From: Purshia tridentata
Taxonomy: Eukaryota; Streptophyta; Magnoliopsida; Rosales; Rosaceae
NCBI GenBank assembly: GCA_003254885.1
Contig: QANT01003271.1
Location: 1-21,037, forward strand
DNA: 21,037 bases
Reading direction: 5' to 3'
Below, piece after piece: positions 9,504-19,496 of this stretch; position 1 is the first letter of the stretch; each line of letters starts with the position of its first letter. Below the pieces are notes generated by a model, which saw only the letters and a list, made by a program, of their open reading frames with translations, ran no database searches and was not told where the DNA came from. A program made the translations under genes and the position numbers.

Positions 9504-10341
9504 AAGTAAAGAAAAAAAAACATGCTCTCTCTCCTCCCACTTAAAAGATACGCTTTCTCTCTCCTCTATTTTTATTTCACGTTAGAATCTCCTAATTCTA
9601 TCTCTTCTTTCTTTCCTCTACCATTGTTCTTTATCTTCTCCTAAAAGCCCTAGCCATATTCCTCTCACTGTCTTCCTCTATCTCTCCAGCTCCATCTCAC
9701 CTCAACTCTCTCTCTTTCTAGTCTTAGATCTCATAGAAAGATCTATACAAGATCTAGATGAGATCTGATTGGAAGATCAAAAACAGCCAATCGCACCTCT
9801 CTATCGCGCTCTCGATCTCATTGAAACCCAAAATTAGTTATCTCCTTCTCTCTACCATCGGCGGCATCATCGGCACTGCTCAAATCGTGGTTGAGGTTGG
9901 GTCGAATGACGGGCGACACCATTGTTGTTGGTGAAGCAACTCCGTGAACGAACGAATCAACTAGTGAGTGAAGTTTTTCTTTTTAGAGCTTTTAAAAAAA
10001 AATTGAAATAATTACTATATATGATGATTTGGAGGTTCAGATTGCTCTCTCTCTTTCTCTCTCTTTTTCTCTCTATTTGCTTTTTTTTTTTTATGAAATT
10101 TCTAAGTAGGCATGTCTTGATTTTGATGTAGACTGTGAACTTTGTTTGTGTATTGTTTGTTGAAATGCCTCAATGAGAGTTGCGACGACTGATCAACCAC
10201 ATATCATCCTCTACTTATTTAATATTTATTTCCTCTTGCATGATTCTTTTGTTTTCATGTACGCGTGTCTTTTTAACAGCAAAATTCTACATCAAGTTAG
10301 GTTAATATATAGTAAGTTAATAAATGATATTGACTGTTTAG
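9504..10341 (+). other. CT-rich leader-like DNA and intron upstream of the sulfate transporter exons
   Basis: From about 9520 to 9960 the plus strand is rich in CTCTCT tracts and then GC-richer, as in plant 5' untranslated leaders. AACTAGTGAGTGAAG near 9958-9974 could be a splice donor region. The rest to 10341 is T-rich and ends TGACTGTTTAG, a plausible 3' splice site. No long reading frame. It may be the captured or acquired first exon of a chimeric transcript, but this is inference. Confidence 0.4.
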
Positions 10342-10615
10342 GTAGGGGATAGACCCCTGGGCCTTCCAAAATTTTATATTCCGAAAGCTTTTGGTCATGT
10401 CTTGTCTTTGATTCCCACTGCACTTCTCATTACTGGTGTAGCTGTATTGGTAAGAGGAGCTCCATAGATAATTTTACTTGTATTTTTGTTTTCTCTTTTT
10501 AGTATAATTTATAACTATCAGCTCTATGGTAATTCATTTTGAACTCTAGGAATCTGCTGGCATTGCAAAAGCATCAGCTTCAAAGAATGGATATGAGTTG
10601 GATTCAAATCAAGAG
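10342..10615 (+). pseudogene. Captured sulfate transporter fragment (SULTR4-like), two exons
   Basis: Exon 10342-10449 encodes LGLPKFYIPKAFGHVL followed by SLIPTALLITGVAVL. Exon 10550-10615 encodes ESAGIAKASASKNGYELDSN plus QE. The intron 10450-10549 has GTAAGA and CTCTAG ends, and the second exon ends at a GTATGT donor. Joined at these sites the frame is open for 58 residues. The combination ITGVA(I/V)LES(V/A)GIAKA(L/S)A(A/S)KNGYELDSN is characteristic of plant SLC26-type sulfate transporters, most like group 4 (vacuolar sulfate efflux), in a middle transmembrane region. The rest of the transporter and its STAS domain are not recognisable. Within the CACTA-bounded block this is best read as a captured gene fragment. 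Group 4 assignment rests on remembered family motifs. Confidence 0.72.
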
Positions 10616-11253
10616 GTATGTTCTAGGAAAATATTGGAAGTACATTTGTATTTTCTAACACCCAAGTCATTACCTTATCCTACATCTTTCAAACAATAAC
10701 TCTATAGTCTTTTTTAAGTACACTTACAACCAACAATTCCTATATTACTTCTAAAACTAACAAAAACAAATATATAAGTTGAATTAAAGCTTTTTATGGT
10801 TAAAGCCCAAAAGATGGTTGCGTGCTTGTCTTTTTTTCTTTGCTTTCTTTTGCTTGTTCATACATGATGTTTGGTGTGCTTACTTTTTGACTAAATCTTA
10901 TTCACTAGTTTTGTGCATTCAATTGATAGCTTTAATATGAGAAATTTCTACTTTTTCATTTGGCTTTAAATTTCACTACTACTTCTAATATTGAGTGTTG
11001 TTTATCTGTTACCATCAGTGCAAGTGTTTTGACTTGGGCTTACATTTTATGGTTGAATATTAAAAACTTAATTTTATAGTCACAGTTATTTCACAACTAA
11101 TTTAAAATGAGAATAGCGCTAGCCCTTCACTTTTTTGCTTAATTTTCAACTGTGATATTATTAAAAATAGTTTTTTTAGTAATGATTTGGTTAGTATCAT
11201 TGTTCATTACTAAGGGTCGATTTGGGCGTGTTTAAGGAAGAGAAGAAATCTAG
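10616..11253 (+). other. T-rich intron-like DNA
   Basis: No gene. Begins with the GTATGT donor after the sulfate transporter exon and is rich in T runs, as a plant intron would be. No next sulfate transporter exon was found before 11254. Confidence 0.45.
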
Positions 11254-11373
11254 AAACCTGTTGGTGGCCTCATTGACAATATTTATCTCGAAAAGATCAA
11301 TTGCATGACATTGCTGTTGAGCAACAATATCGATAAAATGGATGATGATGAGAAGACTCTCCCTGCAGATAAG
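11254..11373 (+). pseudogene. Putative captured exon of unknown origin
   Basis: After an ATCTAG acceptor, 120 bases read open as KPVGGLIDNIYLEKINCM, then TLLLSNNIDK, then MDDDEKTLPADK, and end AAG before GTGTGG. The composition is that of a real soluble protein (acidic DDDEK run, balanced residues), with no stop in this frame only, while flanking DNA is T-rich and full of stops. I do not recognise the family. It is not part of the sulfate transporter as far as I can tell. It could be an exon from another captured gene; a chance open stretch is possible. Confidence 0.4.
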
Positions 11374-12538
11374 GTGTGGTACTAGCTTTTAATTATTATT
11401 TTTTCTGCATCTTCTCTAGGTAGCAATGAGTCTTCATCTCTAGGTAGCAATGAGCTGTGATATAGTTCTTTAAATGTAGATTACCAATAAAAAGAAGAAG
11501 CAAATCAGTTGTATTAAACATGGATATTCCTCATGGTCTTGTTCTTTTGATGATCTTTATCCAATCACTAAGTAGAAGCTCTATTAGGTTTAGCACAATG
11601 GTATATTTTTAGTCTATTGAGGTAAAAAAATAATATGAATTTCAAGTCAATGGTGTCATAAATGGGAGGACAAATGGTGATAGTGAACCAGAACATTAAA
11701 AATAATCTCTCTTTCTGCCTCTCTATGTGTGTTTGTGAGTGATGATAGCAGCCACAATGCATAGCATTTATAGTGTATGACATTTTTTTTGTGCTCGAGC
11801 AGTACAAACTAGCTTAGATATGACAATTTATCTAAGAAAAAATCAGAATTAGCTGTAGATATGTGTCATTGTTTTCTATGCTAATTTAATATTGTTAATT
11901 TTAGAAGATAAATTATTTCATTCTTTAAGCCAATTTTGTTTCCAAACAACATGCTGGAAAAAACTTAATATAATCGGAAATTATTCAAATTAACTTCTTG
12001 TTGTGAGAAAGACTTGAACTTAATATAGGATGAGAATTCTTAATTGGTCAATGTCATGTTTTCAAGAATCTGATTGCATGAAATTTTAGTTTATATACCT
12101 CAAAAGTTTTTACAAATTAATATGCTTGACACTTTTATGCTCATCCTGTTCATTATGAAGCTAGCTGGACTTGGCATATTTTTTCTCAGGTTGATTTGGT
12201 TATGTAGGAGGTATGTCCATGCATATTTTCTAGTTCAATAGTTGTTGTGTTTGATCTGGAATGACTGATTCATTTATTTTCTTTTTAAATCGATTTGAAT
12301 GTGTGAATTTCTATTTGAAATTCTAATAATTGAACTGATTTTGTGATGTGGGATTATGAATAGCACTCCCCTTTGATCAATCATCTTCGTATTACTGTAT
12401 ATACCATAGTTGTTTGAGTAGCAGTTAGGTACATGCTTCTATATATACATGTGGCTCCACTGTAGGTGTTTGAGTAGCAACTAGGTACATGCTTCTATAC
12501 ACTATCTACATAGGTGCATGAACTCTTCTATTAACGAG
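11374..12538. other. TA-rich interior DNA of the CACTA-bounded block
   Basis: No supported gene on either strand. The phrase TAGGTAGCAATGAG is repeated near 11417 and 11441. A 33-bp unit TGTTTGAGTAGCA...ACATGCTTCTATA is repeated at 12411 and 12467. Confidence 0.5.
12411..12499. repeat. Direct repeat, 56-bp period
   Basis: TGTTTGAGTAGCAGTTAGG and TGTTTGAGTAGCAACTAGG, each followed by TACATGCTTCTATA, start at 12411 and 12467. Confidence 0.8.
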
Positions 12539-12543
12539 CCTTC

Positions 12544-14414
12544 TGTAAGACCCCGTACTTTTTTAAGTTTGTTTTGAAAAGTTTTTAAAGAATTTTGGGA
12601 GTTTATTTTGAGAAGTAAAGCGTTTTGAGTGTTTTCTAATTTTAAGTTTGACTTTTAAACTTGGGGCAAAAGTTGACTTTTTGTTCGAGTAAAGTTTTAG
12701 TTTTGACTTTAGGTTCGTTGGAAAGGCCTCGTTCTCACGAGTTCGTAGACACGAAGCACGCGTCAAACGGAGCTACGGTTTGGAAGTTACGGACATGTGA
12801 AGAGAGGGGCAAACTTGTAATTTTGAAAAGTTAGTTTTTTAAAAGGGCAAAAAGTCAGAAAGTTCTCTCAGTTTTCTCTCTCCTCTCTCCCCTCTCCCGA
12901 AGTCTATCTCTCTCTCTCTCGCGCATCTCTCCAACCGCGCCTTCCACAAGCGCGTGAGGGCGAGTTCGGCGACTGCTGAGGCCAGGCTTCGGCTTGCCGT
13001 GCTCGCCTCCTCCTTCCTCTTCCTTCCCTTGGCCACCGTTCAGCCCAGAAACACCCCAGAACTAGAATCCAGCTTGCACACAGTAAGAGTTGCTGGCGAC
13101 GATCTCTCTTTTCTAGCGACGGTGCGACCTCCCACCAACCCAGATCTCTTCCCCTCGTCGAGCCCTTCACGGTGGTGTCCTCCGATCGTTCATTGGAGCT
13201 TATTTGGCGGCGGATCGAAGGTGGGTGTGCCGATGGCTTCTCCGGCCATTTCCACCCTTTTTCAGCCATTTTTGAGCTTTGACCCAGGTTTGAGTTTTGG
13301 TCCACTCAACCTCTTCTACGTACCTATATAGTTGCTTCAGGTTTTAGTGGGTTTCGATTTTCGTGCAGGTTGACCGCCTTTGACCACCGCGAGTCCCGCC
13401 GCGTGCAGTGGTGCCAGCGTCCTGTTTTCCTTTTTTTGGCCTCGGGCCAATCACTCGAACTCGTGGGTGAGTTTCCTTGACTTTTGAGTGTTTTTCGGGG
13501 TCGGGCAGCCACCGTGTGGTGGTTCCCGCTCGTTTCAGTAGTTTGTCAGCCTGTTTGTGAACTCTGTTGTGTTCGTTGAACTGTCTGGTCTTCACAGGTA
13601 CCTTGGCACGAGAATTTGTATTTGAGATGTTGTGCTGCCGGATCGGAGAATCCGAGCAAAGAAGCCACAAAGGACAGCTTTGTGTTTTTGCGTGGTCACT
13701 GTGAGTGAATTTAAGTTCAGTTAATTTCAGTTTAGTTACTCGTTGGTTTGTGTGCTGGTTTGCTTGTGTGCTTGTTTGCTAGTTAAGTGGGCACGAGTTA
13801 GGTTTGGATTTTTCTGAAGGTTATTTGAGATTAAATGATTAAGTAAGAGTTTGGGGCATCAGTGGTTATTATTGAGAATCAGTGAATTACAAGGGATTTG
13901 AATCGAAGGTTTAAAGGTTGATTTGAGGATTATCGTTTTTACTTGGGGTGAATTTCAGCTTAAGAGTTAATAGAGGTAAATTAAGGTTATCCAATCGTTG
14001 TTTTGATTGGTGATTTGTGGATTTTGTGATTTTAGGCTTCAGTTGGTTTTACTTTTTGTTTATCATATTGAATTGTTAATTGAGGAATTCTCGGATTATT
14101 CTGAAAGATTGATTTTACTGTTGAGGTTACAGTTAGTTTTCACTCATACGAGCTCTAGTGAGCTTAGCTTACCGGGTTTGTGTTTAAACCCAGTGCACCT
14201 TTGGTTGGGTGCAGGGTTTGTTTTGCAGGTTAAGTAGGTTGAGGAGACAGTGGAGAGAAGATAAGGCAGTGGGACCACCAGTGTTTTAGAAATGTTTTGT
14301 GAAACACAGTTATTTTAATAAATGGTTTTATATTCATGGCTCACAGTTTCAAGCAAAAGTTATAGTTTTCAATTTTCAGTTATTTTTCACTTGCCCGAGG
14401 GTCGGGGCGTGACA
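12544..14414 (+). mobile_element. Solo LTR, about 1.87 kb, probably Gypsy type
   Basis: Left end TGTAAGACCCCGTA; right end GGTCGGGGCGTGACA, whose complement TGTCACGCCCCGACC mirrors the left end. Flanks are CCTTC (12539-12543) and TCTTC (14415-14419), a 5-bp target duplication with one mismatch. AATAAA at 14317-14322, about 90 bp before the 3' end, supports plus orientation. A CT-rich then GC-rich leader-like part lies at 12860-13260. Open frames here (for example 12904-13305 minus, 12954-13331 plus) overlap one another in low-complexity or GC-rich DNA and show no protein family. There is no internal retrotransposon domain. Confidence 0.75.
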
Positions 14415-14993
14415 TCTTCCAAGTGTGTGTCTGTATGTGTTTGGTGTTTGGTGATTGGTGTTAGCTCAAATAGATTTAAAGTATGAGTTTTATGTGCTCG
14501 GTAGACCTATTATAATTTCAAGATATGTAACTAATTTGTTTGCATTAGTAAGAGGCTAGCTTTTAATTTCACTTTTTTTTAATTTTTATAATTCCAGTTT
14601 TTTTGAGTCTTAATACTGATCTTAGGATTCTCTACTTTGAGGTAAATATGAGGTAAGGCCTAAAATTTATTTGTTTGAATTAGTAAGAGGCTTTTAATTT
14701 CACTTTTGTTTTTGTTATTCAGTTTTTTTGAATCTTGATACTGATCTTGGGAGTGTAGGATTCTCTACTTTGAGGTACATATGATTGAATGTAGATACTT
14801 TGAGGTATATATTGAATTTGGGATTGTAGGATTGCATGATAATATTGATTCTAAAATGGTTATTTGCAGCTTATGCCTTAGTTTATATGAACTATCTTGC
14901 AGCTTAATTAGTGGTTGAATGTTATTCTGATTATTTCAATGAGAGTGGAGGATGAACAATACTTATACCCAAGAAGATATCGACGAAGTCCGG
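14415..14993. other. TA-rich interior DNA between the two long LTRs
   Basis: Contains a 115-120 bp tandem duplication and ends in a short open stretch 14952-14993 (ATG, then NNTYTQEDIDEVR) cut by the next LTR. No family recognised. Confidence 0.5.
14534..14783. repeat. Tandem duplication, about 135-bp period
   Basis: ATTTGTTTG(C/A)ATTAGTAAG begins at 14534 and again at 14669. Both copies continue through CTTTTAATTTCACTTTT and CTGATCTT(A/G)GG to TCTCTACTTTGAGGTA (about 14643 and 14778). A further short echo, TACTTTGAGGTATATATTG, lies near 14797. Confidence 0.85.
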
Positions 14994-16242
14994 TGTTACG
15001 ACCCGTCCCTAGTATTCCTTGTTGGATCGTCATTTAAAGTCATTAGGGTGAATTTACCAATTTGCCCTCACTTAGGGAAGTTTTGGATTTGCAAGGGACA
15101 TATATTTTTAAAAGGGTGTTTCGGCCAAATTTTTATAGGTTGATAGAACTCAACCTCACGAGTGTGTAGGAAGAAACGGCTCATAATTTGGAGTTACGAC
15201 TTAGGAATTATGCGCGTTTGAAGTTTGGGAGGAAAAATATAAATAAGAAAAGTAATTTCATTTTTTTAAAAAAATCAAAATTACGTGTGGATAGTATTTA
15301 GGCGATCAAAATTGCCGTCGCACTTTCCGGCCGCGCGTGCAGTACCAGCTGGACGTCAGTTTGGTCATATTTTGTTCGTCTCTTCGTCCTCTTTTTATGC
15401 ATACCCAAGTCGTTCCGATCGGACTATTGTGGACGACGAATCGAGCCCTAGAAGTTTCGGCTACCATGAGTTTCAAATCCAAAGTCCTGCTACGTCCAAC
15501 CTCGGTTTGGTTTGATTCTTACCTTTTTGAAATCCTCACATTTCAAGCTTTCCAATTATATGTGATTTGTAATTTTTCGTGTAGGTTTGAATTTTTAGAT
15601 CGGAGACAGAAATTTCGAACGAAAATTGGGATTTTTTGGCCACTTTCGGCCACTTTTTGGACTCGGTCCAGTTGACAAAATTGTTCCTCTTGTCGAGCCC
15701 GTCGATTTGGTATGATTACTTTTATTTTTTGGGTTGGTCGCAGGAAAAGTCAACTTTCCGGTGGTCGCCGCCGTTGACCGCCATGGGCGCTGCCACGTGC
15801 GTCAGTGCTGGACCGGGCAGTGACCAAAAATGTTCTTTTCCTTATTTGAAAGCTTTTGGGAACCAATCTGGACCTTACGTGTTTGTACAGGACGATCGGG
15901 AATGTTTTCGGGGAGTTTTTGGGTGTTGGCCTTTAGTTGGGTGATTGGCGAGACTTACGTTTTGCTCACCAAATTTGTGAGTGAATTTTTAGTTTCAAAG
16001 TTTGTCTTTTAAATGTTTTAAAATTGTTTTGATTTTATTTAAGTTTCTATTGAAATTGTGGTTTGGTTGGATAATTTTTTTATTCGCAAATATTTATCTT
16101 GTGATATTTTGAGAATGTATATGTAATATGTTTATAGAGATATTGGTTTATGGTTTTTAAACTACTAGACATATAGGCTCTGGGACCCATCGGTTCACAC
16201 ATATAGGCTTTGGGCCGTGTGTCCTGGTGCACTATCTACGCG

Positions 16243-16351
16243 CGTATTGATAAAGTTGGGAATCTATACGAACTATTGTATGTTCGCGTATTGATAAAGG
16301 TTAGTCATATCTATGTACACGTACTTGACCTACGTGTACGTATTGATAAAG
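16243..16351. repeat. Three copies of CGTATTGATAAAG
   Basis: Perfect 13-bp copies at 16243-16255, 16287-16299 and 16339-16351, spaced 44 and 52 bp, inside the long LTR. ACGTGTACG-type palindromic strings lie between them. Confidence 0.85.
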
Positions 16352-16792
16352 AGTTTGTGGGTACTATAGTGTGAGTTTTAAATATTTAGATTTACTGGTA
16401 AATGTCTTGTGCCACTACTACTTATATTTAATATTTTAACTTTTATAAATGTTTGGAACCGTATATGCATATCTAATATTATGAAATTATACATAATATA
16501 ATTATGAAGGTTTTGAATTTATGATGGGTGGGATCTGGGATTTGTGGTTTGATATTATGATTTTTCGAATTGGTTTTAAAATTGGGGAATTCGAAAGATA
16601 AGTTTTATGTTAATATATTTATGTTGAAAAAGGAAATGTTTAAATTATTTTTAGGGAAAATGTTATGAAAAGGACTCCACATTTGGTGGCGGAGCCAGAT
16701 CAGGACCCCTTATTCAAAAGTACATCCGGAAGAACTTAAATTTCACTTAAGCGTCAAATAAGGCCCTTCCGTCAAGTCCGTTACACTTTCCG

Positions 16793-16833
16793 TTAAAAAT
16801 TGATCATGTGCATGGCACATGATCAATTTTTAA
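16793..16833. repeat. Perfect 19-bp palindrome in the left MULE arm
   Basis: Arms 16793-16811 and 16815-16833 are perfectly complementary around the loop ATG. It would form a strong hairpin. The right arm of the element lacks it. Confidence 0.92.
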
Positions 16834-17159
16834 GGATAAAATTGACATTTTGCATTATTAAAATAATTATGAAAATAAAATAAATAAAACTAAAAGAAGA
16901 AAAATAAAAAACAAACTAATAAAAAAAATTAAACATAAACTAAAATCAAACTGAAATAAAAAAAAAATCTAAGACAAACTAATTAAAAAAACAATGTAAA
17001 AAACAAACTAATGAAAAAACAAATATAAGAAAAATAAAAAGCAAACCGAAAAAAAAAGGGGAGGAGGAGCAGACCCTCCTTTCCTCATCCCGATCCTCCC
17101 TCCCCAGTCCTTACTGCACCTGTCGGCGATTTCGCCAGACTCCGGCGACGGCCCACCCT

Positions 17160-17221
17160 ACCTCTTTTTCTTTCTTTCCTTCTTTCTTTCTTTCTCTCTC
17201 TCTCTCTTTCTCTCTCTCCTT
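17160..17221. repeat. Pyrimidine microsatellite (CTTT/CT)
   Basis: TTTC, TTCC and CT repeats run for about 60 bases. A GA-rich tract at 17430-17475 on the same strand is partly complementary. Confidence 0.85.
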
Positions 17222-18243
17222 CCTCTGTTCTCACTCTGTTCTCTCTGCTGGGTTTGCTGGGCGCGAACGGCGCCAGATCTCCGACGAGTCTGCCTGATGT
17301 AGAAACTGGTAAACAAGCGTTGCCTTCTGTTGTTGAGTGCTGTTGTTGAGAATTTGATGATAATGTGTTCCCATCAACATGAGGAGCATTTGCTGTTATG
17401 GCTCACTGATTTGGAATCTTCCCAGGTAGAGAGAGACATAAAGAGAGAGAGAGAGAGAGTAAAGAAAAAGAGAGGGAGGGTGGAAGGGGCTGCCGATCAT
17501 GACGCCGTGGACAAGGTGGCCTGCGCGAGGAGGCTGCCGAAGTGGCAGTGAGGGAGGTCGGGATGGAGAAGAGAGGGGGTGTTTTTTTTTTTTTTATAAT
17601 TAATTTTATAATTTTTATAATTATTTTAATAATAATTAATAAAATGACAATTTTACCCCTATAACTAACGGATGTTTAGACTAAATTGACGGAAGGGCCT
17701 TATTTGACGCTTAAGTGAAATTTAAGTTCTTCCGAATGTACTTTTGAATAAGGGGTCCTGATCTGGCTCCGCCACCAAATGTGGAGTCCTTTTCATAACA
17801 TTTTCCCTTATTTTTATCCACTTACTGAGTTTTATTTTATAGTTTTTGTGTTTTAAATGTTCTTCCCCGGGTGACAAGGATACCGTTCGTGCCACTTGAG
17901 TGTCGAGCCACTTCTGCGTCTTCTAACATTCGAGACTATGTAGGCATAGTCTCATTTATTTATTTCAGTTATTCATTTCTTTCGGATGTTGTACTTTCTT
18001 TAGATATGCTCTGAGGTGACCACTTTGGGTTTGTTGTCGATTTGATTATATTTTTGTTTGGAGATTATTTGTTGGGATTTTCTAAATATTGTTGAGTTAT
18101 AATAGGGTATATCTTATTTTTGGGTAAGGCATTTTACAAAGGAGATGTTGCCGAATTTTCGATAGGATCGGGGCCCATGTTGGGAGACGTGGTGTCCCCA
18201 TAGGGTCATCTCGGGTGAAATCCAGGGCGATCCTGTCATCCAG

Positions 18244-18694
18244 AGTGAATGGGCAATCCTTGTAGGGCAGTATATGTAGTACTTAATTACATCTTGGATT
18301 TTTGCAAACAAGCCAACATTTTAGGCTTGATCATTTTGGAGGTCATGTGTATAGCTAGATTAGCTTGGGGTATATAATTGATCATTTTGGCATATTAGCT
18401 AGCTTGCTAGAATAGATAAATGGCATGAAGTTGCTACATATTGTATTGAGGGTTGCTTTTTGTGTATGCCATTGGGGTTTTGTATATGGCTTTAAGTTTA
18501 AGGAGTAAGATAGCTAAATATATACAATTGCTAGCTTGAAGTAAATACATTATATTATTTGATTGATTATCAATTACAAAAGCCATTATAAATTCTTGTG
18601 TAAGTATAGAAGATTCTGGGATGGAACCATTTAATTGTTAATAATTGCATTGTGTGGAATCAGGTGAAATAGATGTAAACCTATTTCAGGGATA
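18244..18694. other. Interior DNA between the long LTR and the right CACTA region
   Basis: No gene supported. Simple TA-rich sequence with several TAGCTAGCTT-type phrases (18388-18410, 18530). The 65-codon minus frame crossing 18238 is judged to be chance. Confidence 0.45.
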
Positions 18695-19414
18695 CACTAC
18701 AACAATTAATTGTTAAGAACTGTTGTACTAATAAATTTTTTGCAACAAATTTTAGCATAAAATCGATGTATTTGTCTATTATACACATCAGACAATAAGA
18801 GAAATAATATTAGTAGACATCGGTTTATTCATACAAACTATTGTTCTCTAAAGATTAAAACAACGGTTTTTCTGATACAATCATGGTATAAGACATTTAT
18901 AACCACATGTATAACTTAAATGGTTAACTCTACACAACGGTTTCCACAATAAAACTGTGTTTTAAGTGCATTAATACAACAATTTTTAAATTTAATCGAG
19001 GTAAAAAATGCATATAGACATAGATAATGGTATTAGCTTAGTCCGTATGAAGAACGGTTATTGATACAAAACTGTTGTCTAAATGACATTTTAGCTTGTT
19101 TTTCGACAGAAAAAAGATGTGTAGTGCATGAAAATTAATAAAAACCGTTGTGTAAGTTTCAGTTATACAACTATTTATTTTAGGAAACCGATGTGTAGAA
19201 TGGTACTCAACAATATTTTTACTTATACGATGGTTTTTTATGAAATATATATAACGATTGGCTACAAGGAACCATTGTCTTAAATTAAGTAATACAATGG
19301 TTGATAACTGTTGTCTAGTTTTACACCAATAGACGTCGGTCGATTATACAACGGTTTTGAGAGGAATTAGACCACGGGTAAAACTCGTTGTCTGTTTTCT
19401 TTTTTGTAGTAGTG
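18695..19414. repeat. Right CACTA subterminal region
   Basis: A 720-bp stretch densely filled with short motifs in both orientations: AACGGTTT, AAACCGTTG, GACATCGGT, ACCATTGTC. It starts CACTACAACAATTAATTG and ends TTTTTTGTAGTAGTG. Subterminal repeats of this kind are where CACTA transposases bind. It could also be a small CACTA derivative on its own. Confidence 0.75.
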
Positions 19415-19496
19415 TAGTGATTGGATTGATAATGAGGTCACTCAAGAATATAAAGAATGGAATAAACATGATAGCTCAAGTCTCTGATTAACATTG

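Larger units (their letters stand above)
16654..17807. mobile_element. Mutator-like element with long terminal inverted repeats
   Basis: Terminal inverted repeats at 16654-16775 and 17686-17807 are 122 bp and differ at one position. The first bases are GGGAAAATGTTATGAAAAGG. A perfect 9-bp target duplication TTATTTTTA flanks it (16645-16653 and 17808-17816), the classic Mutator signature. The inverted similarity resumes inside the arms (GATAAAATTGACATTTT near 16835 against the complement of 17640-17662), so the full arms exceed 200 bp. No transposase is present; the element is non-autonomous. The interior (about 17057-17576) is GC-richer with CT and GA tracts and leader-like sequence, as in a Pack-MULE carrying host DNA. 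A 73-codon frame at 17330-17551 is not recognised. Confidence 0.92.
14994..18238 (+). mobile_element. Long LTR-like element split by a Mutator-like insertion
   Basis: Left end TGTTACGACCCGTCCC at 14994, of the same general type as the 12544 LTR. The right end is less sure. GATCCTGTCA ending at 18238 is followed by TCCAG, close to the TCCGG before 14994 (4 of 5 bases), so 14994-18238 is the best-supported span. Removing the 16654-17807 insertion and one 9-bp duplicate gives about 2.08 kb, a plausible Gypsy solo LTR. The overlapping open frames in 15285-16012 show no known domain and are treated as chance. The termini are poorly inverted, so the boundary needs confirmation. Confidence 0.5.
9313..19414. 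mobile_element. CACTA-bounded 10.1 kb block (putative non-autonomous CACTA element)
   Basis: The left end is CACTATTACAAAAAAG (9313-9328). The right end is the inverted CACTACTACAAAAAAG (19414-19399), matching 15 of 16. Both sides are flanked by the 3-bp sequence TAG (9310-9312 and 19415-19417), the target duplication size of CACTA transposons. Subterminal motifs are shared, for example AGACATCGGT at 9334 and 18815 and AGACGTCGGT at 19331. No transposase gene is visible. The interior holds captured host exons, two long LTRs and a Mutator-like element. Alternative: two short CACTA-derived elements (9313-9503 and 18695-19414) flank unrelated DNA, because each block also begins CACTA and ends TAGTG. 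The interval's flanking duplications (TAG/AAG and ATA/TAG) do not support that as well as the TAG/TAG pair supports one element. Confidence 0.65.

Noticed and set aside
12904..13331. Overlapping 125-133 codon frames on both strands
   Set aside because: They lie in the CT- and GC-rich part of an LTR, overlap each other on opposite strands, and show no domain or splice context.
15285..16012. Several overlapping plus-strand frames (60-112 codons)
   Set aside because: Located inside a long LTR, in different frames over the same DNA, with no recognisable protein motif.
16243..16351. CRISPR-like spaced repeats
   Set aside because: Only three 13-bp copies with uneven spacing, inside a plant LTR; not a CRISPR array.
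17330..17551. 73-codon frame inside the MULE
   Set aside because: Runs into a GA-repeat tract (RERERVKKKRGR), has no family resemblance, and an in-frame stop lies just upstream. Reported only as part of the element.
18695..19414. Independent 720-bp CACTA miniature element
   Set aside because: Its flanking triplets (ATA and TAG) do not match, whereas the 9313 and 19414 ends share 15 of 16 bases and TAG on both sides. Kept as an alternative only.
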